Shown: positions 20,159 through 31,405 of the stretch, piece after piece | Position numbering within the stretch: the first letter of the stretch is position 1 | How the letters are laid out: every line of letters starts with the position of its first letter | From: Prorocentrum cordatum | Lineage: Eukaryota; Sar; Dinophyceae; Prorocentrales; Prorocentraceae | Length of the DNA: 51,000 bases | Direction: 5' to 3' | Assembly: GCA_963575745.1 (NCBI GenBank) | Contig: CAUYUJ010005636.1 | Location: 411,792 to 462,791, forward strand | The notes under the pieces: generated by a model | Seen by the model: the letters and a program-made list of their open reading frames with translations, nothing else | Database searches by the model: none | Told to the model about the DNA's origin: nothing | Position numbers and translations under genes: made by a program

Positions 20159-21540
20159 AGGAGATGTGAAAAGCATGACCGAGGTTGACGCAACAAAGGA
20201 TGGGGACTGCCCCTCTTGGTACCAGGCCATAGCACGACAAGCCTAAATGCTAGTCGGCGTTGTGACGTTGCCCTCGTTTGGAAGACGCTTGTGGCACGCG
20301 GCGGGAAATTATCAGAAAGGAGAAGAGATGTGGATCGGCCAAGTTGACCGTGAGTGGCCCACAAGCGTTGGACGGTGACAGTTTTACGACCCATGCACAT
20401 GCACTCTGGTTCTGACTGGCGAGGGAGCTCTGAGGCGAGGGAGGAGGACACAAGGCTCGCTGCGACCCTGGCAAACCTAGACAGTCCAGGGGGATGACAT
20501 AAGCGAGGAGCGGGCGCGTGACTGACGGAATTGGTCAGGCTCCGCGAGGAGTGGAACAAGCAGGGAAGAGTTAGGAACGAGGAAAGGATGATGGATGAGG
20601 GAGCGAGGAGGGGCAGCATGGGGAGTGGGAGGAGGGTGAAAAGAGCAATGGGGGGAGGATTTGGAGGAGTGGGAAACGGAGGATGAAAGGAGGGAGGGAT
20701 GTGAGGGCGAAATAAAGGGAGGGCGGGATGGACGATGAGGAGGGTGTGGAGGAGGTGATCGGGGTCAGGTCCGTAGCCATGTTGGCTCACATTGAAACCC
20801 TTTGCCAGGGGGGGGAGGGCTTCAGTTTGATGGCAGCTGAGGGCCTGATCCGAATCAGTCCAGTCAGTCAGGCTGCCATTCTCCGATCCTCCCGGACGGG
20901 AGTTCTGGTTTCTCCGACCTCGCGAGCGTGCCCACTACCAGGTTGTTTGGCGGCGATGTCCGATGGCGCCTTCACTCAACCCGGCGCAGTCATGTTCGAA
21001 TCTCTCGAGGCTGCGCCAACATTCCCGACACAATTTTTTCCCTCGAGCGTCCCAACCTGCGCGGCGGGAAGTGGCGATCAAACTACCCCAATCCGGAACC
21101 AGAAAGTGAAACAAGAAGGATGCAGCTGGGACTCAGGGGTCCGGCCTACCCCTGCAGGCTGCGGAGAGAGAGAGAGAGAGAGATCAACGCGACGCGGCGC
21201 AACTACGGCCCTGCTGGGCGGAACCTCATCGCCGACCGCCCACGGTGCGGCGCCCGAGCCAGTCACGCAGCTCGCCGCCCGGCGCGGCCCACTCCTGGAT
21301 GCCAGAGGAGGGCTGCTGCAAACTCCAGGCTGCTGGGGCTGGGCTGCGCGTCCTCCGTCACCGCTGGGCTGCCAGGCGCGCCCAGCCCCCTGGCAAGCCT
21401 GCCTGCGGCCATCAGAGGGCGGGTCACCCACTCAGGGGGCCGTCGCGGCTGCCGACGGCGTGGTAGACCCTTGGCGCTGCTGGATGCGCTGGCGCTGCTG
21501 CGAGTGGTGCTGCCGTGTGCGCAGGTGCGGCTGCGCGTGG
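20159..21540. other. no gene recognised; holds a spliced-leader-like site
   Basis: Purine-rich sequence (20560-20730), a short (GA)n at about 21169-21182, and the spliced-leader-like 22-mer at 20770-20791. Open frames here overlap on both strands and have no recognisable domain. Confidence 0.4.
20770..20791 (+). other. dinoflagellate spliced-leader-like 22-mer (relic)
   Basis: The site TCCGTAGCCATGTTGGCTCA plus two bases matches the known DinoSL consensus (NCCGTAGCCATTTTGGCTCAAG) at 19 of 22 positions. It differs at position 12 and at the last two. The base pair after it is not GT, so it is not an intact SL RNA gene. A relic of a reinserted trans-spliced transcript is the likeliest reading. 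Confidence 0.5.
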
Positions 21541-21681
21541 CGCAAAGGCGTGAGTGCTGACGTCCGTGCTGGCGTCGGCGCTGGTGTAGGCGCTGCTGTT
21601 GGTGCTGGTGCCACCGCAGGCGTTCGTGCTGGTGCCGGTGCTGGCATCGGTGTAGGCGTCGGCGTTGCAGGTAAAGAGCTT

Positions 21682-21714
21682 GCGCACCGGTTAGCTGGGC
21701 AGCTACCGGTGCGC
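21682..21714 (+). repeat. hairpin 1 inside the minisatellite
   Basis: A 9-bp outer stem (GCGCACCGG with CCGGTGCGC) and a 6-bp inner stem (TAGCTG with CAGCTA) are separated by one bulged T and closed by a GG loop. CTGCGGCCTGG overlaps or follows the end. Confidence 0.75.
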
Positions 21715-21804
21715 TGCGGCCTGGCGGCTGTGCTGGTGTAGGCGTCTGGTGTAGGCACTGGCGTCGGTGGCGGCGTAGGCGCAGTCGTTGGTGCTAGCGC
21801 CTGT

Positions 21805-21838
21805 GCGAACCGCTTAGCTGGACAGCTAACCGGTTCGC
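21805..21838 (+). repeat. hairpin 2 inside the minisatellite
   Basis: The outer stem GCGAACCG pairs with CGGTTCGC, the inner stem TTAGCTG pairs with CAGCTAA, with one C-C mismatch between them and a GA loop. It is a diverged copy of hairpin 1. The fourth base pair changed from C-G to A-T on both sides, which keeps pairing. Confidence 0.75.
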
Positions 21839-22343
21839 TGCGGTCTGGTTGCGGTGCTGGAGTCGGCTCTCGCGTTGGTGCCTGCGCAGGCGACCGCGCT
21901 CGTGCTGGCGTCAGTGCTGGCGTCGACCCTGGAGTAGTCGCTGGCGTTGGTGCTGGCGCAACCTCAGGCGTTGATGCTGGCGTCGGTGCTGGCGTCGGTG
22001 ATGCCGCAAGCGCTGGCGTCTGTGCTGGCGTCGGTGCTGGCGACGGTGCTGGTGTAGGCGTCGCCGTTGGTGCTGGCGACGGTGATGACATCGGTGCTGG
22101 TGTAGGCGCTGGCGTTGGTGCCAGCGCAGGCGCAGGCGTTCCCGCTGGCGTCGGTGCTGGCGTCGGTGCTGATGGAGGCGTCGGCGTTGGTGCTGGCGTC
22201 AGGGATGCCAGCAGTGCTGGTTTTAGGCGCTGGCGCTTGGTGCCGGTGCAGGCGCGGAAGCTCGTGCTGGCGCTGGTGCTGGCAACATTCCCGACACAAG
22301 AAACAGTCCGTCGTTCCCGGTTCCCGACCTGGTGGGGGGCAAG

Positions 22344-22499
22344 ATGCGCCTGGTGGCATTGGCATTCCTGCTCGCGGTCGTGCTCGTGATATTGGTTGCC
22401 ATGATGCTCGTGGCTTTTCCCCTCTCGACGACAATGGTAACCGTCGGTCCGATCGCCGCATCCAACGCCGACCTTCCAACTACACCGGCAACGCAATAG
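22344..22499 (+). CDS. possible 51-codon hydrophobic peptide
   Basis: An ATG at 22344 opens 51 codons ending at TAG 22497-22499. The N-terminus (MRLVALAFLLAVVLVILVAM) is a strong hydrophobic helix that could be a signal or membrane segment, followed by a Thr/Ser/Pro-rich tail. There is no homology I recognise, and an upstream in-frame stop separates it from the Gly-Ala frame of the minisatellite. It may be chance. Confidence 0.15.
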   Translation: MRLVALAFLLAVVLVILVAMMLVAFPLSTTMVTVGPIAASNADLPTTPATQ

Positions 22500-25400
22500 G
22501 AATATATCATGACGCCTGTCGTCCCCAAATTGCAGAGTTCAGTGGGCGAACTGGCGAAACGGTGCAAGCCGCCTGCCCGCAGCACATTCGACAGGTGCAG
22601 GCTAGGGTCGGCACCTGCCGAAGTCCGCCAGCGCACCGCAAAGCAACACGCACAAGGACTATCGGAAACAGTTCTCCAAATTCGAGAAGATTTTGGGCGT
22701 CGTGCAGTCCGAGACTCCAGCGTGCCGACGATCGGGGACCAGTCTTTCGAATGGGAGCCTGACGTTTCGAGAGCCAGTTCTTCGCGCCCGCAATTTCACA
22801 AACAAAAATGACACCACCAGCGACATCAGAGAATCCATCCTGCAACGCAGCAAAAGTCAACTCGGCGAATCGGACGTGGAGGGAGCTTACGCAGCGAAGC
22901 GTGTCATTTCACGCGTCAACGGATGGCCAGCATACGCAAGCCGGAAAATCCAGCAAATCGCCAGCAGGTTCAAGGTCAGTGCGCAGGAGTGGCAGCGGTC
23001 CAGTTGCAAAGGCGTCAACGGAGTGGGTTCTTAGGTATCTGTTTTCACTGAGAAAAGTCCGATGCACTTCAAACGTGAGGTTGCATCGAAAGCACCCAAG
23101 AGAGCCATGTTCGACTTGTACCCGAAGTCCATTTCCGTGTCAACAGTCAGCGCGGCGAGGTCTCCACGCAATGACAGCCACTCGTTTGCTCCGCTCTCGA
23201 GCCCGGCCTGGGCGCCCCTCCGCCCGTCGAGCTCGCGGGCGCCAGCCTCGCCATCTGTGGGCACGACCGCGGGGCCATCCTCGCCAAGGTCCCGCTCTTG
23301 TCACCCCTGCCGGCGCTTGCCCAGCGGAGTCTTGCATCCGAACTGCGCCGCTGGGCGCGGATTGTTCTCCCTCTCGTGCTCCGATCAATGCGAGGGCGCG
23401 GGGGCCCCAGGCGCTGTTCCATTGTGCACGTCGAACTCCTTCAAGACAAATCAATTGAACGAAAGGGGTTCTCACGGAGCTACAAGAGTTGCCTTGTCAT
23501 CTGCATCCTCCTGTTCAAGATTTATTGTTCGCCCCTCTTCTTCCCTTCGGTCCATGAAGCTGGCGGGGACGCCGCGACCCAGCCAGATTTGGGCACGGCG
23601 CGGGGCGAGCGCGGCGAGCTCGACATCGAGCATATTGATTCCAGGGTCGTGCTCTGGATGCTCAAGTCTTGTTTGCCAACGAAGCCGCATCCTCCCACTT
23701 CGGCGCGCAAGTCCATGCCCTCCCCCGCCCCGCCCGCAATATGGCGACGCCGTCCTTGGTGCTATCGCCCAGGGCCTCGACGCGGCCTCAAGGGGTGCCA
23801 CTAATTTTGCAGGGTGGATTCGGGGGAAAGAGCTGGATAGTTTTCTTTGCCCATGGAGTTCCGCGGCGCTCCCGGGGAGTTCTGGCAACATGTCGTGATT
23901 TCTCCCCAATGTGTCTGCTGCGCATCATGATGGATGCGCTGGGGGCTGCTCGCGTTGGCGTGGGCGAGCAGCGCGCTGAGTATTATTCAAATGTGATGCA
24001 TATGTATATCTATATATATATACAATATATATGTATATATGTATATGAATTATATGCACACATAAACATATGCGCGCTATTTCGACCGAGCGCGTTCTGC
24101 AAACATCGCTAAATCATGTGAACTGACGCGACGCAGCGGGCCAATCTGATAATATAGCGTCGGCAGCTTTTTTTTTATTACCGTGCAACTGCGTATTGGA
24201 ATGAGAGAATTGTTCGCAACATGTAGGAGCATGGGCACTGCTTTCGGTTGCAAAGTTGCCATCATCGCTCAGTCGCATGCGCCCATTTGATCAACATCGC
24301 AGTTTATGCTCATGAATCGTAGTTTTTGAGTTAACCAACGCTGTTCTACAGGCCCCTCTCCGCATCGTGACAGGCCCCGTGAATTGGGAAGTATATGCTC
24401 AATTCCACACAACAAGAGAGACACTGAGTAATCTAACCTCGCCACTAAATGGCATTCTCCATGTTGGCAGAAAAGAACACGCAGCGAACTATTACCCAGA
24501 GTATTTTGCACGCGAAAAGAATGCAGTTCCATGACCTACACACCATGATTTGGACTCGCGCGCAACAGCGCTGATATTTCCAGGTTTATAGGAATCGCGC
24601 GCGTGTTATATTTCCTTATATATACGCATCACAATAAGATGAACGCATCACTGACATCGCGACGCCATGGTGCTTCATCAGTTATGGAACGCAGAACTTA
24701 GGATACGTTGACAAATTGTTGATGTTCACGGGGGCTGCATGGCGTAATGACTCACGTCCCTGCAATATGTTCAAAGAGCGTAATACTTGCACCTGAACGG
24801 TTGGGTTGGTCGTCATTACAGAAGCACATTAGTTCGCGCAAAGAAAGACTCGCTATCTTAGTGCCATGCCATAAGCTTCGGCGATATAGTCTCTCGCTAA
24901 TCGCCGCGGCATCACGCGCGCTCACGCGGGACAAATTTAACGCGAATGCTCATTCATCAGCGTCGATCTAGCCGATCGGCGACTGATTTGCACGGGGGCG
25001 CCGGCGCCATATGGAAAATGACGCGCAACCGCGCAGGTCTTCCACCTAGGTGATTTTCTAGAACTGGCGCAGCCCCCACCAGTGCTTCTCACGCATAAGG
25101 TGCGCTTCTTGTTTGCGCAACTGTTTCTGTGGCGCGCGGGCAGCTCCCAGGTCTGCCCGCGTCTATGCGATCATGTTAGCGCCTGCGCTCGCGCGTGGTT
25201 CGTCCTGACCAACCGCGCAAGTATTCGCGCGAGTAACATCATGTTTCACCTGATAACGTGTCACATTGTCGCACCACCAGCACCCATCATACGGGCATCG
25301 TGTGTTTATTCGCATGAACAATGGGAAAAGAGTCCAGTTTGCGCGGAATCGCTGCGATCCATCTGAGGAGAGGATATCATTCATGCTCTGAAAGCCAATA

Positions 25401-25786
25401 AGTCTCTTAGTGGTCACGCAATTACGCGGCAGCTGATCAGTTCCCAATGTGGTAGGAGACGCGCGCCTTCACATGGCGAGTTGCCGGCGTCTTTGCTTCG
25501 CTCGATTAGCGACCCTATGCGCGTCGCAATTTGATGTGTTTTGGGCCCGCGGGGTAGTGCAAATTCCGGTGACATTTGAATGTTGCACATATTTCTGTCA
25601 AGCCAGCTGATTATAATTGCGCGGGGGTAGGGCGGGGGGCGGCTGGGCCGCCTCGTTCCCGCGGGCGCCGTCGAGGGCTCTCGCGGGCCGTCTTTGGGGC
25701 CCTCGCGGCCGCGCGGCGGGCGATTGAGGGTCGCCATGGGCAGTCGACGAGTTTTCAAAAGGCCGTCGCGGGCCCCGCAAGAGGCT

Positions 25787-26047
25787 GTATGTGTGTGTCT
25801 GTGTGTGTGTGTCTGTGTGTCTGTGTGTCTGTGTGTGTGTGTCTGTCAGTCTGTCTGTCTGTCTGTCTGTGTGTGTGTGTGTGTGTCTGTGTGTGTGTCT
25901 GTGTGTGTGTCTGTGTGTGTGTGTGTCTGTGTGTGTGCGGGGGGGGGGTCGGTGGGGGGGGGGAGGGGGGCGTGGACCCGGGGGGGGGGGGGAAAGGGGA
26001 GGAAGGGGGGAAGGGGGAAAAAGGGGGGGTGGGCGGGGGGGGGCGCG
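25787..26047 (+). repeat. (TG/TC)n microsatellite and poly-G tract, unit 1
   Basis: About 150 bp of TGTGTGTC-type repeats is followed by G-runs of 5-12 interrupted by single T, A or C. The equivalent in unit 2 (30766-31028) differs in repeat number and lacks some 60-70 bp next to the poly-G tract. Confidence 0.9.
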
Positions 26048-26346
26048 GGCGTATTCACGTACCCCGTGCGCCTCATGCCGCCTTAGCCCTTCACCCCCCT
26101 CCCCCCTCGAGTTCGGGGTCCGCGTCAAACATGCGACAGCTGGGAGGGGGTGAAGCAAACGTGGTGCCAATTTTCTGAAAGGCGAGGGGCCTGTTTGGCC
26201 CTCCCTGGAGCCCTTCCAGCGGATGAGTCGCTCATCCGAGGGGGGGTCCGCATCGAAAATGCGACCGCGGGGGGGGGGCGAAACAAAAGGGCGCCCGCTT
26301 TCCGAAGGGCGCGGGGCCCGCCTTGCCATCCCTGGAATTCCATCCA

Positions 26347-26462
26347 CCGTGCGATTTGCTCCTCTGTGGCATCCCCGGCTTGCAGGTGAACGCCACCGAG
26401 AACACCACCAACGCAACCGAGGTGGTGAAGGCGTCGCGGTTGTTTGCATCATTGCGCGCAGG
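26347..26462 (+). repeat. dispersed ~115-bp repeat, copy 3
   Basis: The clearest family member: TGCTCCTCTGTGGCATCCCC, then CACCAACGCAACCGAGGTGG and GTTGTTTGCATCATTGCGCG. A GAGGAGGAGGACGAGG run follows directly. Its duplicate in unit 2 is at 31290-31405. Confidence 0.85.
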
Positions 26463-27097
26463 TTCGAGGAGGAGGACGAGGAGGAGAAGAAGTGTAACCA
26501 CAAGACGCGCCAACGACGCTGCAATAAACCATCCTTCCACATTCCTTCTCCATACATCCGGACAGAAATGTGCTTTCAACGCGGGAAGTTGTCCATGAGA
26601 AGACAGCCGTCTGGGACCCACCCAATCGTGGCGCATCGGAACAGGAGGAGCAGGGGGAGGAGGAGCAGGGGGAGGAGGAGGAGGAGGAGGAGGAGGAGGA
26701 AGAGGAGGAGGAGGAGGAGGAGGAATAGGAGGAATAGGAGGAATTTCATTCACAGTGGAAAAAGAGGGGAGAGGGAACGACACTCCCTGAGATGTCTCCC
26801 TTCCAAGTTGGTTCGTGTTCCGTGCCCGGAGTATCGACTTGGTGCCGCTTTACAAGCTCGCGTGCGCAAACATCGGAGGCGAGGGGAATCCTTGAGCGCT
26901 TCCAAAAACGACAGCCTAGAAGAACATGGGATGCGGGCGTGGGCAAAGGAAACGCGAGAACAGTCGAGCGCCGCATCACATGTTGCCCCACCTCGTCCCC
27001 CCACCGTCTGATAAGCAACGGGGCTCGCTGCAGGGGCGTGAACCGAGAGAGTGGCACCTCGGTCCCCTGGGCGCTGCGTCAGGGCGTGAGCTGACTG

Positions 27098-27180
27098 GTG
27101 TTTTGGAGATTTCGTGGCGCGTTGTCGGTTTGGCACCGTTGTGCGGCAACGCCAGAGCAAAGATTGAACGAGGGAAGACG
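27098..27180 (+). repeat. second dispersed repeat, copy in unit 1
   Basis: GATTTCGTGGCGCG, then TTGGCACCGTTGTG and AACGAGGGAAGAC also occur, diverged, at 46712-46795, and in the duplicate at 32029-32111. Confidence 0.5.
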
Positions 27181-27498
27181 AACACACATGGAAGTCAGAA
27201 CACATTGTTCTGCTCGGGCCCTGCTGCGTGTTAGTGGGAAGCTGGCGGGTTTGGATAGATGCGCGCGTGTGGAGGGGGCGAATCGAGCACGCTGCCCACT
27301 CTGAAGCGTGGAGCCCCGTCGGCCCACCTTGAACCCAATACAGTCGAGTTAAACCAATAGGTCGACCCTGCTAATCATGGTTACCCGTGTGCCCCTCGTT
27401 TTGCGCTCGTGCTTTCTACATTCCTATGGCAATGTGCCCCTCGGAAGGGTCTTGTGACCTCTCGCGTGTCCTCTCCAATCAGACTCGATTGTACTGCA

Positions 27499-27610
27499 GA
27501 TGGTCCGCTCCTCCGTGGCCCCCCATCCCCACCAACGTGTCAATGCCACCGACCATTCGAGGTGGTCAGGGCGTCGCCGCTTCCAGCGCCGTGGTGCGCG
27601 CATTCGAGAT
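27499..27610 (+). repeat. dispersed ~115-bp repeat, diverged copy 4
   Basis: TCCGCTCCTCCGTGGCC, a CAATGCCACCGACCA block, GAGGTGGTCAGGGCGTCGCC and GTGCGCGCATTCGAG follow the family order, with a deletion in the middle. The duplicate is at 32430-32541. Confidence 0.6.
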
Positions 27611-30600
27611 GGAGGGCGAGTTAAACAGTGGCAGCGCACCGCAGAGCAACACTCACAAGGACTATCGGAAACAGTTCTCCAAATTCGAGAAGATTTTGGG
27701 CATCGCGCAGTCCGAGACTCCAGCGTGCCGACGATCGGGGACCAGTCTTTCGAATGGGAGCCTGACGTTTCGAGAGCCAGTTCTTCGCGCCCGCAATGTC
27801 ACAAACAAGAATGGTACCACCAGCGAAATCAGAGAATCCATCCTGCAACGCAGCAAAAGTCAACTCGGCGAATCGGACGTGGAGGGAGCTTACGCAGCGA
27901 AGCATGTCATTTTACGCGTCAACGGATGGCCAGCATACGCAAGCCGGAAAATCCAGCAAATCGCCAGCAGGTTCAAGGTCAGTGCGCAGGAGTGGCAGCG
28001 GTCCAGTTGCAAAGGCGTCAACGGAGTGGGTTCTTAGGTATCTGTTTTCATTGAGAAAAGTCCGATGCACCTCAAACGTGAGGTTGCATCGAAAGCACCC
28101 AAGAGAGCCATGTTCGACTTGTACCCGAAGTCCATTCCCATGTCAACAGTCAGCGCGGCGAGGTCTCCACGCAATGACAGCCACTCGTTTGCTTCGCTCT
28201 CGAGCCTGGCCTGGGCGCCCCTCCGCCCGTCGAGCTCGCGGGCGCCAGCCTCGCCATCTGTGGGCACGACCGCGGGGCCATCCTCGCCAAGGTCCCGCTC
28301 TTGTCACCCCTGCCAGCGCTTGCCCAGCGGAGTCTTGCATCCGAACTGCGCCGCTGGGCGCGGATTGTTTTCCCTCTCGTGCTCCGATCAATGCGAGGGC
28401 GCGGGGGCCCCAGGCGCTGTTCCATCGTGCACGTCGAACTCCTTCAAGGCAAATCAATTGAACGAAAGGGGTTCTCACGGAGCTACAAGAGTTGCCTTAT
28501 CATCTGCATCCTCCTGTTCAAGATTTATTGTTCGCCCCTCTTCTTCCCTTCGGTCCATGAAGCTGGCGGGGATGCCGCGACCCAGCCAGATTTGGGCACG
28601 GCGCGGGGCGAGCGCGGCGGGCTCGACATCGAGCATATTGATTCCAGGGTCGTGCTGTGGATGCTCAAGTCTTGTTTGCCAGCGATGTCGCATCCTCCCA
28701 CTTCGGCGCGCAAGTCCATGCCCTCCCCCGCCCCGCCCGCAATATGGCGACGCCGTCCTTGGTGCTATCGCCCAGGGCCTCGACGCGGCCTCAAGGGGTG
28801 CCACTAATTTTGCAGGGTGGATTCGGGGGAAAGAGCTGGATAGTTTTCTTTGCCCATGGAGTTCCGCGGCGTTCCCGGGGAGTTCTGGCAACATGTCATG
28901 ATTTCTCCCCAATGTGTTTGCTGCGCATCATGCTGGATGCGCCGGGGGCTGCTCGCGTTGGCGTGGGCGAGCAGCGCGCTGATTATTTTGTAAATGTGAT
29001 ACATATGTATATATATATATACATATATATATGTTTATGAATTATATATACACATAAACATATGCACGCTATTTCGACCGAGCGCGTTCTGCAAACATCG
29101 TTAAACCATGTGAACTGACGCGACGCAGCGGGCCAATATGATAATATAGCGTCCGCCGCTTTTTTTTAATTACCGTGCAACTGCGTATTGGAATGAGAGA
29201 ATTGTTCGCAACATGTAGGAGCATGGGCACTGCTTTCGGTTGCAAAGTTGCCATCATCGCTCAGTCGCATGCGCCCATTCGATCAACATCGCAGTTTATG
29301 CTCATGAATCGTAGTTTTTGAGTTAACCAACGCTGTTCTGCAGGCCCCTCTCCGCATCGTGACAGGCCCCGTGAATTGGGAAACATATGCTCAATTCCAC
29401 ACAACAAGAGAATCACTGAGTAATCTAACCTCGCCACTAAATGGCATTCTCCATGTTGGCAGAAAAGAACACGCAGCGAACTATTACCCAGAGTATTTTG
29501 CACGCGAAAAGAATGCAGTTCCATGACCTACACACCATGATTTGGACTCGCGCGCAACAGCGCTGATATTTCCAGGTTTATAGGAAACGCGCGCCTGTTA
29601 TATTTCCTTATATATAGATATATACGCATCACAATAAGATGAACGCATCACTGACATCGCGACGCCATGGCGTTTCATCAGTTATGGAACGCAGAACTTA
29701 GGATACGTTGACAAATTGTTGATGTTCACGGGGGCTGCATGGCGTAATGACTCACGTCCCTGCACTATGTTCAAAGAGCGTAATACTTGCACCTGAACGG
29801 TTGGGTTGGTCGTCGTTACAGAAGCACATTAGTTCGCGCAAAGAAAGACTCGCTATCTTAGTGCCATGCCATAAGCTTCGGCGATATAGTCCCTCGCTAA
29901 TCGCCGCGGCATCACGCGCGCTCACGCGGGACAAATTTAACGCGAATATTCATTCATCAGCGTCGATCTAGCCGATCGGCGACCAATTTGCGCGGGGGCG
30001 CCAGCGCCATATGGAAAATGACGCGCAACCGCGCAGGTCTTCCACCTAGGTGATTTTCTAGAACTGGCGCAGCCCCCACCAATGCTTCTCACGCATAAGG
30101 TGCGTTTCTTGTTTGTGCAACTGTTTTTGTGGCGCGCGGGCAGCTCCCAGGTCTGCTCGCGTCTATGCGATCATGTTAGCGCCTGCGCTCGCGCGTGGTT
30201 CGTCCTGACCAACCGCGCAAGTATTTGCGCGAGTAACATCATGTTTCACCTGATAACGTGTCACATTGTCGCACCACCAGCACCCATCATACGGGCAACG
30301 TGTGTTTATTCACGTGAACAATGGGAAAAGAGTCCAGTTTGCGCGGAATCGCTGCGATCCATCTGAGGAGAGGATATCATTCATGCTCTGAAAGCCAATA
30401 AGTCTCTTAGTGGTCACGCAATTGCGCGGCAGCTGATCAGTTCCCAATGTGGTAGGAGACGCGCGCCTTCACATGGCGAGTTGCCGGCGTCTTTGCTTCG
30501 CTCGATTAGCGACCCTATGCGCGTCGCAATTCGATGTGTTTTGGGCCCGCTGGGTAGTGCAAATTCCGGTGACATTAGAATGTTGCACATATTTCTGTCG

Positions 30601-31289
30601 AGCCAGCTGATTATAATTGCGCGGGGGTTAGGGCGGGGGGCGGCTGGGCGGCCTCGTTCCCGCGGGCGCCGTCGAGGGCCCTCGCGGCCGCGCGGCGGGC
30701 GATTGAGGGTCGCCATGGGCCGTCGACGAGTTTTCAAAAGGCCGTCGCGGGCCCCGCAAGAGGCTGTATGTGTGTGTCTGTGTGTGTGTGTGTGTGTCTG
30801 TGTGTGTGTGTGTCTGTCTGTGTGTGTGTCTGTCTGTGTGTGTGTGTGTCTGTCTGTGTGTGTGTGTGTCTGTGTCTGTGTCTGTGTGTGTGTGTGTCTG
30901 TGTGTGTGTGTGTCTGTGTGTGTGTGTGTCTGTGTGTGCGGGGGGGGGGGGGGGGGGTCGGTGGGTGGGGGGAGGGGGGCGTGGACCCGGGGGGGGGGGA
31001 AAGGGGAGGAAGGGCGGAAAGGGGGGAAAAACCCCCCTCGCCCATGCCCTCGAGTTCGGGGTCCGCGTCAAACATGCGACAGCTGGGAGGGGGTGAAGCA
31101 AACGTGGTGCAAATTTTCTGAAAGGCGAGGGGCCTGTTTGGCCCTCCCTGGAGCCCTTCCAGCGGATGAGTCGCTCATCCGAGGGGGGGTCCGCATCGAA
31201 AATGCGACCGCGGGGGGGGGGCGAAACAAAAGGGCGCCCGCTTTCCGAAGGGCGCGGGGCCCGCCTTGCCATCCCTGGAATTCCATCCA

Positions 31290-31405
31290 CCGTGCGATTT
31301 GCTCCTCTGTGGCATCCCCGGCTTGCAGGTGAACGCCACCGAGAACACCACCAACGCAACCGAGGTGGTGAAGGCGTCGCGGTTGTTTGCATCATTGCGC
31401 GCAGG
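31290..31405 (+). repeat. dispersed ~115-bp repeat, copy 3 duplicate
   Basis: Nearly identical to 26347-26462 because it lies in the second duplication unit. The same GGA run follows it. Confidence 0.85.

Larger units (their letters stand above)
21541..22282 (+). repeat. GCTGGCGTC / GGTGCTGGCG minisatellite
   Basis: About 700 bp of degenerate 6-18-bp units built on GCTGGCGTCGGTGCTGGC. The minus strand reads as Ala-Pro-Thr repeats and the plus strand as Gly-Ala-Val repeats, so long open frames through it are repeat products. Two hairpin inserts interrupt it at 21682-21714 and 21805-21838. Confidence 0.85.
21017..22299 (+). repeat. 17-bp direct repeats flanking the minisatellite block
   Basis: CAACATTCCCGACACAA occurs identically at 21017-21033 and 22283-22299, on the two sides of the GCTGGCGTC array. 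The sequences after each copy share only short stretches. Confidence 0.6.
22629..27631 (+). repeat. tandem duplication, unit 1 (5003 bp)
   Basis: Unit 1 and unit 2 (27632-32562) align end to end in direct orientation at roughly 97-98% by eye. CAGCG stands at both ends of each unit (22629, 27632, 32563). The unit contains an AT-richer island with an AT microsatellite (23998-24072), a TG/TC microsatellite (25787-25937), a poly-G tract (25938-26047), two members of the dispersed repeat (26347, 27499) and a GGA tract (26641-26747). Open frames are conserved only as far as overall identity demands and carry many amino-acid changes, so I call no gene. Confidence 0.92.

Noticed and set aside
20983-21020. 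tRNA-like segment with GTTCGAATC and a GGCGCAG/CTGCGCC stem
   Set aside because: Only one 7-bp stem and a 20-nt loop are present; there is no cloverleaf and the length is about half that of a tRNA.
21432-22496. 354-codon minus-strand frame of Ala-Pro-Thr repeats
   Set aside because: Explained by the GCTGGCGTC minisatellite; the plus strand is equally open.
23062-23898. 278-codon open frame present in both duplication units (second copy 28065-28901)
   Set aside because: Frames on the opposite strand are just as open, composition is Ser/Pro/Arg-rich without a domain, and in one short overlapping frame (23031-23264) all six differences I counted change an amino acid. Conservation follows from the duplication.
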